IMG/VR virus record: IMGVR_UViG_3300037193_001987
Span: 1-37,880 of that record
Direction: 5' to 3' (one strand)
Length of the DNA: 37,880 bases
Origin: a virus
Below, one piece after another: positions 1 to 6,340 of the stretch; within the stretch, counting starts at the first letter, position 1; the number at the start of each line of letters is the position of its first letter. Below the pieces are notes generated by a model. That model did no database searches and was not told the origin of the DNA. It saw only the letters and a program-made list of their open reading frames with translations. A program made the position numbers and the translations under genes.

Positions 1-1
1 C

Positions 2-362
2 GACCTCGCCGACCCCGGCCGGCTCTGGCCCGCGGTGGACATCGAGCCCACCGGCACACCCGGTGACCAGGTCGTGAACTGGCCAGCGTGGACATGGGAC
101 TTCCTCGTTGCCTGGCGTGTCACGACCGGACTGCCGCTGCTCGTCTACTCCAGCGGCAGCTACTTCACCAGTTTGCTGGGCGGGACCGCGGACTGGCCGG
201 ACTGGGTACGGATCTGGGTCGGCCACTCCGAACGCTACGCCCGCCCCAAGGGGACGCCGGCGGAAGAGTGGGCGGGCCGCACGTGGTACGAGGCCGCGCG
301 TGCCGCGGTGCACCAGTACTCCACCACCGGCCCTGGCGGACATCACCCTCCGCGCCGCGTAG
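2..362 (+). CDS. GH25-like muramidase (endolysin), 5' partial, frame-broken at 3' end
   Basis: The gene enters from outside the window, already open at base 2. The visible part carries a D-x-E motif (DIEPTG, bases 38-55) followed by LLVYSSGSYF, WPDWVRIWVGHS and VHQYSTTG, the pattern of GH25-type lysozyme/glycoside hydrolase domains that cleave the MurNAc-GlcNAc bond. Up to about base 340 the reading frame is the one starting at base 2. Beyond that this frame reads only the out-of-frame start of the next gene, to a stop at 512-514. The frame shifted by +1 reads LADITLRAA and stops at 360-362, 36 bp before the amidase, so I take 362 as the natural end. The usual C-terminal VDLN-like strand is missing, so an indel or small deletion near 330-345 is likely. 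Together with the next two genes it forms a lysis cassette. Confidence 0.6.
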
Positions 363-398
363 CCGGCCGTACCTTCTACCGCCTCTTGGGAGGTGACC

Positions 399-1349
399 GT
401 GAGCATCGTCATTCCGCGCGCCACCTGGAAACCGCGCTACAGCAACGGCGCGACCAATCCTCAGGGGCAGCCGATCATCATCGGTACGACGGCATGGGAG
501 GCCGCCGGGCGTGAACTGTGGGCGCATCACAGCGTCACCAACCCGCCCGGCCCGGACGCCACGTTGGAGCAGGACTGCGCGCACATGCGCGAGTTCGAAG
601 CCATCGGGCAGGCGAACTTCGGACAGGGCATCTCCTACACGTGGGTGATCATGCCCAGCGGCCGGGTGTTCGAGGGCCACTCGATCGACCGCCGTGGCGC
701 GCACACCTACCAGCGCAACGACCGGTCGCGCGCGGTCTGCTTCGCGGGCAACTACGACGTCCGCGACTTGCCCGACCGCATGGCCAACGCCGCGGCGCTA
801 CTGCTCGCCGAGATCGACGCCGAGTTCGACGGCGGCCACCGCGACGTGTACCCGACCGCGTGCCCCGGCCGCTACGCCTACGCCCGCCTCGGCGACATCA
901 ACCGGCTATCCGTCGCGCAGAGGCGCGGCGACATCGACTTGTCCGAGGAGGACGACGTGTTCGACGACGCTGCGGCCGACCGGCTGCTCAACCGGGACGT
1001 GACCATCTCCGCGCCGGGTGACCCGAAGTACAGCGAGACCAGGAAGTTCAAGGACTGGGTCGGCAAGCCGTACTTCTGGGACTCCGACTCGTACCACACG
1101 ATCCAGCGGCTGGAAGCCAAGGTCGATGCGCTCTCCGGGCAGTTGTCCGACGGTGAGGCGGACATCCTGGCCGCCATCCGGGCAGCGGCGAACCCGGACG
1201 TCCCGACCGACTACGACCGGCTGGGCCAGTCGATCGCGGCCAACCTGCCCGCCCCGACGGGCGGCATCACCCCCGAGCAGCTGGAAGCCGAACTGACCGA
1301 ACTGTTCGGCCGCGTCTACCGCCTGAACGACACTGAGGAGCAGAACTGA
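399..1349 (+). CDS. N-acetylmuramoyl-L-alanine amidase (PGRP/T7 lysozyme-like endolysin)
   Basis: About 316 residues. It is predicted to cut the amide bond between MurNAc and L-alanine in host peptidoglycan. Residues 35-160 match the PGRP/amidase_2 fold: a zinc-ligand histidine in WAHHSVT (43/44), Tyr80 in GISYTWVI, and the HRDVYPTACPG segment giving H147 and C155, the eight-residue spacing of the T7 lysozyme H/C ligand pair. The remaining ~150 residues, including a coiled-coil-prone stretch (about 229-250), probably form a wall-binding or multimerising tail. I chose GTG at 399 because GGGAGG (388-393) sits 5 nt upstream; the in-frame GTG at 393 overlaps that site. Its stop overlaps the next start (TGATG). 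Confidence 0.88.
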   Translation: MSIVIPRATWKPRYSNGATNPQGQPIIIGTTAWEAAGRELWAHHSVTNPPGPDATLEQDCAHMREFEAIGQANFGQGISYTWVIMPSGRVFEGHSIDRRGAHTYQRNDRSRAVCFAGNYDVRDLPDRMANAAALLLAEIDAEFDGGHRDVYPTACPGRYAYARLGDINRLSVAQRRGDIDLSEEDDVFDDAAADRLLNRDVTISAPGDPKYSETRKFKDWVGKPYFWDSDSYHTIQRLEAKVDALSGQLSDGEADILAAIRAAANPDVPTDYDRLGQSIAANLPAPTGGITPEQLEAELTELFGRVYRLNDTEEQN

Positions 1350-1720
1350 TGACCCGTATCTTCGGCCGCGAGCCGGCCTACTGGCTGGCGCTGGCGTCCG
1401 GCCTGGTCGCCCTCGTCTCGGCTGCGGTCTTTCCGCTCAGCACGGACCAGCAGGGCGTGTTGAACGCGGCGGTGGCTGCGCTGGTCGGTGTCATCACCGC
1501 CTGGACCCTGAAGGGCGAAGGTCTGGTCGCGGCGCTGGTCGGGTTCTTCAAGGCCGCGATCGCCATCGGGCTGGCGTTCGGCTGGTCTCTCGCGCCCGAG
1601 GTGCAGGCATCGTTCATGGTGGTGATCGAGTTGGTGTTGACCGGCGCGCTCGTCCGGCCGAACGTCGTCGCGCCCGTACCCGCCAAACCCGCGGTTGCCT
1701 CGCGGTGGGTTGTGGAGTGA
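1349..1720 (+). CDS. Holin-like membrane protein
   Basis: 123 residues, mostly hydrophobic, with four candidate membrane segments: YWLALASGLVALVSAAVFPL (about 9-28), GVLNAAVAALVGVITAWTL, GLVAALVGFFKAAIAIGLAF and SFMVVIELVLTGALV. A short polar tail with prolines (VAPVPAKPA) follows. Its position directly after two endolysin genes, with a TGATG stop-start overlap, is the standard actinophage lysis arrangement, where such proteins permeabilise the membrane or control endolysin timing. Function is inferred from context and topology only; it could instead be a holin regulator or another envelope protein. It is the last gene of the rightward late operon. Confidence 0.7.
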   Translation: MTRIFGREPAYWLALASGLVALVSAAVFPLSTDQQGVLNAAVAALVGVITAWTLKGEGLVAALVGFFKAAIAIGLAFGWSLAPEVQASFMVVIELVLTGALVRPNVVAPVPAKPAVASRWVVE

Positions 1721-1783
1721 CAGGCAACCGCGAGTGGTAACACGCTCGTAGGTCGACCCCTGCCGACTTCCGTCTGGCAGGAC

Positions 1784-1813
1784 CTGCCCGTGCGGCGCAC
1801 CCCGCACGGGCAG
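1784..1813 (+). terminator. Hairpin downstream of holin gene
   Basis: A perfect 12-bp stem: CTGCCCGTGCGG (1784-1795) pairs with CCGCACGGGCAG (1802-1813) around a 6-nt loop. No T-run follows. A shorter CCTGCC/GGCAGG hairpin lies just upstream (about 1758-1779). Together with the next stem this makes a tandem stop region after the lysis genes. Confidence 0.55.
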
Positions 1814-1816
1814 AGG

Positions 1817-1866
1817 AACGCCCCCCTCACTTCGGCTCCGGCCGGGGTGAGGGGGGCGTTTCGTCG
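1817..1866. terminator. Bidirectional terminator between lysis operon and leftward gene
   Basis: A perfect 14-bp stem: AACGCCCCCCTCAC (1817-1830) pairs with GTGAGGGGGGCGTT (1847-1860). The tail TTTCGTCGTTTTC follows on the plus strand, and the stem is followed by T-poor sequence on the minus strand. It separates the convergent holin gene and the leftward membrane-protein gene and should stop transcription from both sides, most strongly rightward. Confidence 0.8.
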
Positions 1867-1874
1867 TTTTCGGG

Positions 1875-2231
1875 TCAGGCTGCCGCGGCGGTGCCGTCGT
1901 CGCTTCTCCGCGCGCCGACCAGCAGAACACCCAGGAGGGCCGCCGCGCCGAGGCCGGCGAGGATGAACCCGATCGTGCCGCGTGACCCTGCCGCTGTCTC
2001 GCACTTCTCCTGCCCCTGGGGCTCTCCTCGACCGCCGTACATCGCGTCCGTGATCCGGTCCGCGGATGCCCGCATCGGGTCGTACTCCAGGAACCAGGCG
2101 TTGCCGCACGACACGTCGTATCCGCCGGCCGTGGTCGTGACCGGCAGGAGCCCGAACAGCAAACCAGCGGCGAACAGGGCGACGCCGACGATGGCCAGGA
2201 GCTTGCGGCGGTCGGACTCGGCTGTGGACAT
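1875..2231 (-). CDS. Two-TM membrane protein with small extracytoplasmic loop
   Basis: 118 residues from ATG at 2231, chosen because GGAGGA sits about 7 nt upstream; the frame stays open further but without a start signal. Residues 11-30 (LLAIVGVALFAAGLLFGLLP) and 87-107 (IGFILAGLGAAALLGVLLVG) are membrane segments. Between them lies a ~55-residue loop with two cysteines (C42, C77) that could form a disulfide outside the cell. Both ends are polar, with basic residues flanking TM1 and following TM2, which suggests cytoplasmic termini. Lying in the lysogeny half and leftward, it may be a lysogenic-conversion or superinfection-exclusion gene. That is inference from position and topology; I do not recognise the family. 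Confidence 0.62.
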   Translation of the reverse strand: MSTAESDRRKLLAIVGVALFAAGLLFGLLPVTTTAGGYDVSCGNAWFLEYDPMRASADRITDAMYGGRGEPQGQEKCETAAGSRGTIGFILAGLGAAALLGVLLVGARRSDDGTAAAA

Positions 2232-2292
2232 GGCGGCATCCTCCGGGGGCGTGGCGACTGATGTGCTTCTCGCCGCGCGCCGGATGCGCGTT

Positions 2293-2328
2293 ACAAAACA
2301 CCCCCTCGCGTCGAAGGCGAGGGGGTGT
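2293..2328 (-). terminator. Intrinsic terminator for the leftward accessory operon
   Basis: A perfect 12-bp stem, ACACCCCCTCGC (2298-2309) with GCGAGGGGGTGT (2317-2328), around a 7-nt loop. Read on the minus strand it is followed by TTTTGTAA, a genuine T-run. It ends transcription from the genes at 2360-3278, leaving the 1875-2231 gene to need its own promoter. Confidence 0.8.
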
Positions 2329-2359
2329 CTCCCTTTCACAGGGGCGGGCCGGAGAGGGA

Positions 2360-2770
2360 TCAGTCGTCGTCTGGGTCAGCCGGGCCGTCCGTGTTCATGT
2401 TGCGGACGGCATGCCGGAACTCCTCGGGGTCCGGAGTAGGGATGCGTGCGTAGAAGTCGAACCCGGACCGCAGCAGGCACGTGAAGCACCTGAGCCCGTC
2501 GAAGCGGATCACCAGCCGCGGCCGGTCCTCCGCCGCCCACACCCCGCCGCAGCGGACACAGTGGATCTCGTCGTCGGTCAGCGCGAGCGTGGTGCCGCAT
2601 GTCGGGCACCGTCCCGTTCGGTTCTCCTCGGCGAGACCGGAGGGTGTCGCTTCGACGTCGCACAGCGCGGTCACGATGCCCTCGTCGTCCGGGGTGAGGG
2701 GATCCGTCCACTGGTGTGCTTGGCCGTCGGCGAATCGGAACGCCCAGACGTATCCGTCGAGCGGGCGCAT
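2360..2770 (-). CDS. Zinc-ribbon protein, unknown function
   Basis: 136 residues. CPTCG (C55, C58) and CVRCG (C71, C74) make a compact four-cysteine zinc ribbon, and a further C-x2-C pair follows at C95/C98 (RCFTC). The N-terminal ~40 residues (MRPLDGYVWAFRFADGQAHQW) look like a small beta domain. The start at 2770 overlaps the upstream stop as TGATG, so translation is probably coupled. It is the last gene of the leftward group and is followed by the terminator at 2293-2328. A zinc ribbon can bind nucleic acid or protein; nothing here decides which. Confidence 0.6.
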   Translation of the reverse strand: MRPLDGYVWAFRFADGQAHQWTDPLTPDDEGIVTALCDVEATPSGLAEENRTGRCPTCGTTLALTDDEIHCVRCGGVWAAEDRPRLVIRFDGLRCFTCLLRSGFDFYARIPTPDPEEFRHAVRNMNTDGPADPDDD

Positions 2771-3003
2771 CACGTGGCCTTCTCCGCGTAGTTGTTTTCC
2801 ACGTCCGCGTACCCGAGCGCCTCGAAGTGGTGCCTGCCGTCGGTCGTGGCGACACGCCGGTACAGGGCCGCCGCGCGCAGGTGGTAGGCGCGCCTCGCCG
2901 GTGGCGGCGCGTCCGGGGCGGGGGCCAGTCGCGGCAGCACGGTTTTCGCGTCTTCGAGGGTCGATGCGCGTTCGGCGTCCGCCCAGGTGGTCAGGCCGAC
3001 CAT
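2770..3003 (-). CDS. Small hypothetical protein
   Basis: 77 residues beginning MVGLTTWADAERASTLEDAK, with an alanine/arginine-rich middle (ARRAYHLRAAALYRRVA) likely to be helical. No motif recognised. Both ends are joined to neighbours by TGATG overlaps (3003 with the upstream stop, 2770 with the downstream start), which is the main support for this start and for real translation. No strong ribosome-binding site precedes it, so expression probably depends on coupling. Confidence 0.5.
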   Translation of the reverse strand: MVGLTTWADAERASTLEDAKTVLPRLAPAPDAPPPARRAYHLRAAALYRRVATTDGRHHFEALGYADVENNYAEKAT

Positions 3004-3278
3004 CACGACACCGCCTGCTGGTGCCTGCCACGGCTCGGGGTCCGTGTCGCCTGGTCGGGTAGTTGTGGCTGCGGGCGTGCCAGCGGGGTCGCGGCGTTCG
3101 TGCCTGTCATCCGGTCCTCCTGCGCGTGTGGGGTGCATCCACCGCGCGGCCGGACCCTGTCGGGGGATGGGGGTCCGGCCGCCGTGTCCTGCCCGCTCTG
3201 TGGGAGGCACAGCGGGCAGGCGTTGGGGTGCCTCGCCCCCGACAGCTCGGCGGTAGTCGGGAGCGAGGAACACTCCAT
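3003..3278 (-). CDS. Hypothetical small protein with a CxxC, start uncertain
   Basis: From ATG at 3278 the product would be 91 residues, starting MECSSLPTTAEL and containing CPLC. Third codon positions in this stretch are strongly G/C, supporting coding. However, no clear ribosome-binding site precedes 3278, while the internal ATG at 3110 has AGGAGG 5-6 nt upstream and would give a 35-residue protein (MTGTNAATPLARPQPQLPDQ at its start). Either start leads into the TGATG overlap at 3003. This is the first gene of the leftward accessory group and is divergent from the regulator at 3412. Confidence 0.4.
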   Translation of the reverse strand: MECSSLPTTAELSGARHPNACPLCLPQSGQDTAAGPPSPDRVRPRGGCTPHAQEDRMTGTNAATPLARPQPQLPDQATRTPSRGRHQQAVS

Positions 3279-3356
3279 GTCGGCGAAGGGCCCGGCAGGG
3301 AGTGCCCTCCCCGACGCACCGGAGTGCGTCGGACGGAGCACCACAGACCATACGTT

Positions 3357-3380
3357 GTAGGTCTACACGGCGCTACCTAC
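3357..3380. promoter_or_regulatory. Inverted repeat upstream of HTH-DUF5753 gene (candidate operator)
   Basis: GTAGGT (3357-3362) and ACCTAC (3375-3380) form a perfect inverted repeat spaced by 12 nt. The left half is itself part of a near-palindrome, TGTAGGTCTACA. It lies in the region shared by the divergent leftward genes and the regulator at 3412, so it is a candidate autoregulatory site. Confidence 0.4.
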
Positions 3381-3398
3381 TGGGGGGTGACACGCCGA

Positions 3399-3412
3399 TA
3401 GAATCATCGGCA
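3399..3412 (+). promoter_or_regulatory. -10 element giving a leaderless start
   Basis: TAGAAT (3399-3404) lies 7 nt before the ATG at 3412, so transcription would begin at or next to the start codon. No ribosome-binding site is visible. Leaderless starts of this kind are common in actinobacteria. No convincing -35 hexamer is present. Confidence 0.55.
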
Positions 3413-4287
3413 TGGCAACTCGCCCCAGCCCGACCCTCGCGGGCATGAAGCTCGGCACCACCCTCGCCGAGTGGCGCAAGCGCGCCGGGAAGTCGACCCG
3501 CGACGCAGCCGCCCATTTGGAGTGCACCCACCAGAAGGTGAGCCACGTCGAGGCCGCGCGGAACAAGATCAGCGTGTCGGAGCTGCGGGACCTGTGCGCC
3601 TTCTACGAGGTACCGCCCGAGGCTGCCGCTGAGATGGAAGCGATGCGGAGAGCATCTGCGCTACCGCGCTGGTGGTCCACCTACCGGCTGCCCCGATGGT
3701 TCGCCGACTACGTCGGACTGGAAGACGCGGCCGCCACTGTGCAGGAGTTCCAGGTGGAACTCATCCCTGGCCTGTTGCAGATCCCGGAGTACGTCCGGTC
3801 GGTTCAGGTGGTCCGGAGTCCGGAGGAGCAAGTCGCTGCCGAACGCGCAGCGACCGTGCGCTTGGAGCGACAGAAGCGGCTGGACTCCGAAGACAACCAT
3901 CTCCGCCTTGAGGTGGTGATCTCCGAGTCGGCTCTTCGGCGTGCGCTCAACGACACACGCGTGGGTGTTGCGCAAGTCCGCCATCTTGTCGCAATGGGGC
4001 AGCGGGAGAACATCGAGATCCAAGTGATCCCGTTCGCGGCGGGTCTCCACGCATCCATGTCCGGTTCCTTCACGCTTCTGGGGTTCGAAGACTCCCCATC
4101 CGTGGGGTATCAGGAGTACGCCGTCGGCGGTCACATCGTGGACGATCAAGACGTCGTAGGGCAGATGCATATCATCTGGCACAAGCTCCGCGCGCAGGCT
4201 CTCGATGTGGACGAGAGCCTGCGCTTCCTCGCGGAGCTGACAGGAGATGCAGCCCATCATGGAACAGTTGGTATGGAGGAAGTCTAG
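3412..4287 (+). CDS. XRE-family HTH regulator with DUF5753 domain
   Basis: 291 residues. An XRE-type helix-turn-helix occupies about residues 14-65 (LGTTLAEWRKRAGKSTRDAA, then HQKVSHVEAARNKISVSELR). A DUF5753 domain follows (about 95-275), with the family signatures LIPGLLQIPEYVRSV, LEVVISESALRRAL and IQVIPFAAGLHASMSGSFTLL. Such proteins are DNA-binding regulators usually encoded next to a DUF397 gene, as here (29-bp overlap). The pair is typical of actinobacterial chromosomes and is thought to act as a regulator/partner module, sometimes compared with toxin-antitoxin pairs. Its third codon positions are less G/C-rich than those of the phage core, fitting an acquired moron with its own promoter and terminator. 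Confidence 0.9.
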   Translation: MATRPSPTLAGMKLGTTLAEWRKRAGKSTRDAAAHLECTHQKVSHVEAARNKISVSELRDLCAFYEVPPEAAAEMEAMRRASALPRWWSTYRLPRWFADYVGLEDAAATVQEFQVELIPGLLQIPEYVRSVQVVRSPEEQVAAERAATVRLERQKRLDSEDNHLRLEVVISESALRRALNDTRVGVAQVRHLVAMGQRENIEIQVIPFAAGLHASMSGSFTLLGFEDSPSVGYQEYAVGGHIVDDQDVVGQMHIIWHKLRAQALDVDESLRFLAELTGDAAHHGTVGMEEV

Positions 4288-4435
4288 GCGGTCGGGCAAC
4301 CAGAACGCCTGTGTCGAGCTGGCGTGCGTACCCGACCGGCGGCTGGTTCGGGACTCGAAGAACCCGACCGGCCCGCGCTTGGCGTTCACGGCATCGGCGG
4401 TGAGTCGCCTGCTGGCGGACGTGCGTAACGTCTGA
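4259..4435 (+). CDS. DUF397 small protein, partner of the upstream regulator
   Basis: 58 residues from ATG 4259, or 62 from the in-frame ATG at 4247, which abuts the AGGAG at 4242-4246; I prefer 4259 because it gives the site a usable spacing. The sequence shows the DUF397 pattern: WRKSRRSGNQNACVELA at the N-terminus, then VRDSKNPTGPRLAFTASA. DUF397 proteins accompany XRE-DUF5753 regulators across Streptomyces and Pseudonocardiaceae and may bind them. The gene overlaps its partner and is followed by a strong terminator, so the two make a self-contained transcription unit. Confidence 0.88.
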   Translation: MEQLVWRKSRRSGNQNACVELACVPDRRLVRDSKNPTGPRLAFTASAVSRLLADVRNV

Positions 4436-4445
4436 CCCGAGTACA

Positions 4446-4487
4446 GGGCGACCCCGGAGGCCACGTGCCTCCGGGGTCGCCCCCTTT
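4446..4487 (+). terminator. Strong terminator after the regulator/DUF397 pair
   Basis: A perfect 16-bp stem: GGGCGACCCCGGAGGC (4446-4461) pairs with GCCTCCGGGGTCGCCC (4467-4482) around a 5-nt loop, followed by CCTTTG. It seals the regulator unit from the integrase region. Confidence 0.82.
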
Positions 4488-4488
4488 G

Positions 4489-4757
4489 TGCCCCAGATCT
4501 GCCCCAGGCGAGTGCGTAGGGCATCACTGATGGATTGCTTTGTGCTGGTCAGGGCTTCGCAGGTGGGTGTTCGACGACGTCCTCAGCCATAGATACCTTC
4601 TATTCCGAGGGCTCGGACAGGAAGAACTCTTGTGCGACACCTGGTCACCCGATGGTGGTTGATGCTGGTCATCAGCCTGCCGACGTGAGTCGCGCCGCGC
4701 CGTTCGCGGACACCTGGGACACCGGGACACTCGCGCTTGCCCCAAGCCGTGCCCCAG
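4489..4757. other. Candidate attP region with paired arm-type repeats
   Basis: Two pairs of direct repeats bracket the integrase 3' end: TGCCCCAG at 4489-4496 and 4500-4507 (11-bp period), and TGCCCCAA at 4738-4745 with TGCCCCAG at 4750-4757 (12-bp period, inside the integrase coding sequence). Paired repeats about one helical turn apart are what tyrosine integrases use as arm-binding sites, so the crossover core should lie at about 4508-4737. I see no tRNA 3' end in that interval and cannot name the core. The stretch 4488-4671 holds no gene that I can support. Confidence 0.5.
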
Positions 4758-5910
4758 ACAGCCGCCGCGACATCACGCCCCGCACCGGCTCGTGCCACGT
4801 CTCGGCCAGATGCGCGTACCGCTGAGTCATTTCGAGGTTGGTGTGACCCAGGATCTCCGCCACCACCTGCAACGACGTGCCGTCCTGCACCAGCCACGAC
4901 GCCGCCGTGTGCCTCAGGTCGTACACCCGCACCCGGCCCTTGGTGCCCGCGAGCTTCTTGGCTCGCGCGAACGGTCCGGTGCCCCACTTGCTGGACGAGT
5001 ACGGGGCGCCCTGCCGACCACGGAGCAGCAGATTGCCCCCGGGGCAGCGCGAGTGACGGTGGCGCAGGCCGCATGTGGCCATCTCCGGCAGCGTCTCCAA
5101 GTATGCCTGCGCCATCTGTGCGACCTCGGGTGAGAGCGGCACGTGCCGGCGTTCCTTGTCCTTCGGTACCGGCTCGATGACCTTGTCGTCCTGATCCCAG
5201 TTGTCCTGCACGGTGATCAGCTGTCGGTCGAAGTCGATGCGGCTTATGTGCAGGGCTCCCAACTCGCCCGGCCGCATGCCGGTGGTGCACGACAGCCACA
5301 GGATCAGCCGGTCCCGGTCGGATGTCATGAAGTGGTCGATCGCCTGCACTTCCTCCAGTGTCAGGAACCGCTCCGGCGGATTCGGGAGTGTAAGCCACTC
5401 CAGCCCTTCGGCGGGGTTCGCCTCCAGTCGCTTCGCGGCGACGGCTGCGTTGAGCGAGGCGTTGAGCAGGATCACCGCGCCGCGGATGGCGTGCAGCCCT
5501 CGGGGTTTGCCGGTCCACTGGTTTTCCCGCCTGCCGGGGAGGTGGGGCGTAGGTTCTTTCGAGAGCCGTTTGATCCACTTTTTGGCTTTGTGCAGGGTGA
5601 TGTCCCGAATCGGTGTTTCGCCCCAGTAGGGGCCGACGTGCAGATCGGCAGCCCGCCGGTAGGTGCGCTCCGTGTTACGGGAGACGTGGTGCGCGGACAT
5701 CCACTCCTCGAACCAGTCTCCCCAGTGGATCTTTCCTGCCTGCGAGCCGACTGCGTTGATGCGGTTGGCTTTGTCCTCCGCGACGGCCGCTTTGCGGAGC
5801 GCTTCGGTTTTCGTGTTGAACGGTCCGCCCGGCGCGGTTTGTTTCTGTCGGTCGGCGTCGCGGTAGACACCGCGCCATCGTCCGGTGCCGAGTTGCTCTG
5901 CCCACGGCAT
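4672..5910 (-). CDS. int: Tyrosine site-specific recombinase (phage integrase)
   Basis: 412 residues. It should catalyse attP x attB integration and, with the Xis-like protein, excision. The N-terminal arm-binding region (about 5-60) and a SAM-like core-binding domain (about 60-165, DWFEEWMSAHHVSRNTERTY) precede the catalytic domain: Arg213 in TGMRPGELGAL, probable Lys252 in KDKERRHVPL, Arg333 in YDLRHTAASWL, His356 in ILGH and nucleophile Tyr365 in QRYAHL. The first residue of the H-x-x-R box is Tyr330 instead of His. Residues C280, H284, H286 and C289 could form a small zinc knuckle. ATG 5910 follows GAGGAG, which overlaps the upstream stop. The gene reads toward the candidate attP. Confidence 0.92.
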   Translation of the reverse strand: MPWAEQLGTGRWRGVYRDADRQKQTAPGGPFNTKTEALRKAAVAEDKANRINAVGSQAGKIHWGDWFEEWMSAHHVSRNTERTYRRAADLHVGPYWGETPIRDITLHKAKKWIKRLSKEPTPHLPGRRENQWTGKPRGLHAIRGAVILLNASLNAAVAAKRLEANPAEGLEWLTLPNPPERFLTLEEVQAIDHFMTSDRDRLILWLSCTTGMRPGELGALHISRIDFDRQLITVQDNWDQDDKVIEPVPKDKERRHVPLSPEVAQMAQAYLETLPEMATCGLRHRHSRCPGGNLLLRGRQGAPYSSSKWGTGPFARAKKLAGTKGRVRVYDLRHTAASWLVQDGTSLQVVAEILGHTNLEMTQRYAHLAETWHEPVRGVMSRRLSGARLGASASVPVSQVSANGAARLTSAG

Positions 5911-5912
5911 GG

Positions 5913-6188
5913 TTACTCCTCGGTCTCTCTGAGCGTTTCCTCGTAGTCCTTCTGTGCGTGGGACTCCCGTCCGGGCCCGTGGTCGAGGTCGATGAGGGCG
6001 TGAAGGAGTGTGTGTGCCTGCTGCTCGGGGGGTAGCCCAGCGGGCAGGCCCAGCACGTGCTGGTCGTGGTCCACGCGGCTTGTGGCCGTGCGGATGTGTT
6101 GGATGGTGAGGTCGGTCAGAGTGGGGAGCATCTCGAACAAGCGGGAGATGGCGGCGTCTGAGGCGGACATCCCACGACTCTGGACCAT
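5913..6188 (-). CDS. Small hypothetical protein upstream of integrase
   Basis: 91 residues from ATG 6188, or 85 from ATG 6170 (MSASDAAISRLFEML); neither has a clear ribosome-binding site, so the start is unsettled. The stop lies 2 nt before the integrase start, and the integrase ribosome-binding site overlaps this gene's end, so they are co-transcribed. The sequence is acidic with helical stretches (SRLFEMLPTLTDLTIQHIRT and QQAHTLLHALIDLDHG) and no domain I recognise. Position suggests a role in controlling or assisting integration, for example a second directionality or regulatory factor, but that is inference only. Confidence 0.55.
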   Translation of the reverse strand: MVQSRGMSASDAAISRLFEMLPTLTDLTIQHIRTATSRVDHDQHVLGLPAGLPPEQQAHTLLHALIDLDHGPGRESHAQKDYEETLRETEE

Positions 6189-6218
6189 TCGTCCGGGTTA
6201 CACCCAGTCGGGCCGATA

Positions 6219-6234
6219 GTTACCTGTAGGTAAC
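6219..6234. promoter_or_regulatory. 16-bp palindrome upstream of the integrase operon
   Basis: GTTACCTGTAGGTAAC consists of perfect 7-bp arms around a GT centre, 31 bp upstream of the first gene of the leftward integrase operon. Related half-sites GGTTAC (about 6197) and GTAACC (about 6321) lie on either side. It is a plausible operator for lysogeny control. The whole interval 6189-6340 has no gene and nothing else I recognise. Confidence 0.5.
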
Positions 6235-6340
6235 CGCCCATTCGGTCCAACGTGGTCACTCAGTTGGCCAGCGGGGTTTGCCTGGAGTGTCGTCACTGAA
6301 CCGATCGTGATCTGCAATCCGTAACCATGCGGACAACCCG

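Noticed and set aside
35-514. Muramidase continuing to a stop at 512-514
   Set aside because: The last ~55 codons are the out-of-frame reading of the amidase gene and overlap it by more than 100 bp.
2261-2791. Plus-strand frame over the zinc-ribbon gene
   Set aside because: It runs through the terminator hairpin at 2293-2328 and lacks a start signal; the minus-strand frame has the CxxC motifs and coupled starts.
3107-3319. Minus-strand 70-codon frame MRRGGHSLPG...
   Set aside because: It ends across the ATG at 3110 in a way that mimics coupling, but it overlaps the better-composed frame from 3278, has no ribosome-binding site and shows arginine/proline-rich shadow composition.
4508-4671. 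A tRNA gene or tRNA 3' end as attachment core
   Set aside because: GTGTTCGACGACGTCC near 4566 recalls a T-arm, but the flanking bases do not form a 5-bp stem, and no acceptor or anticodon arm can be drawn.
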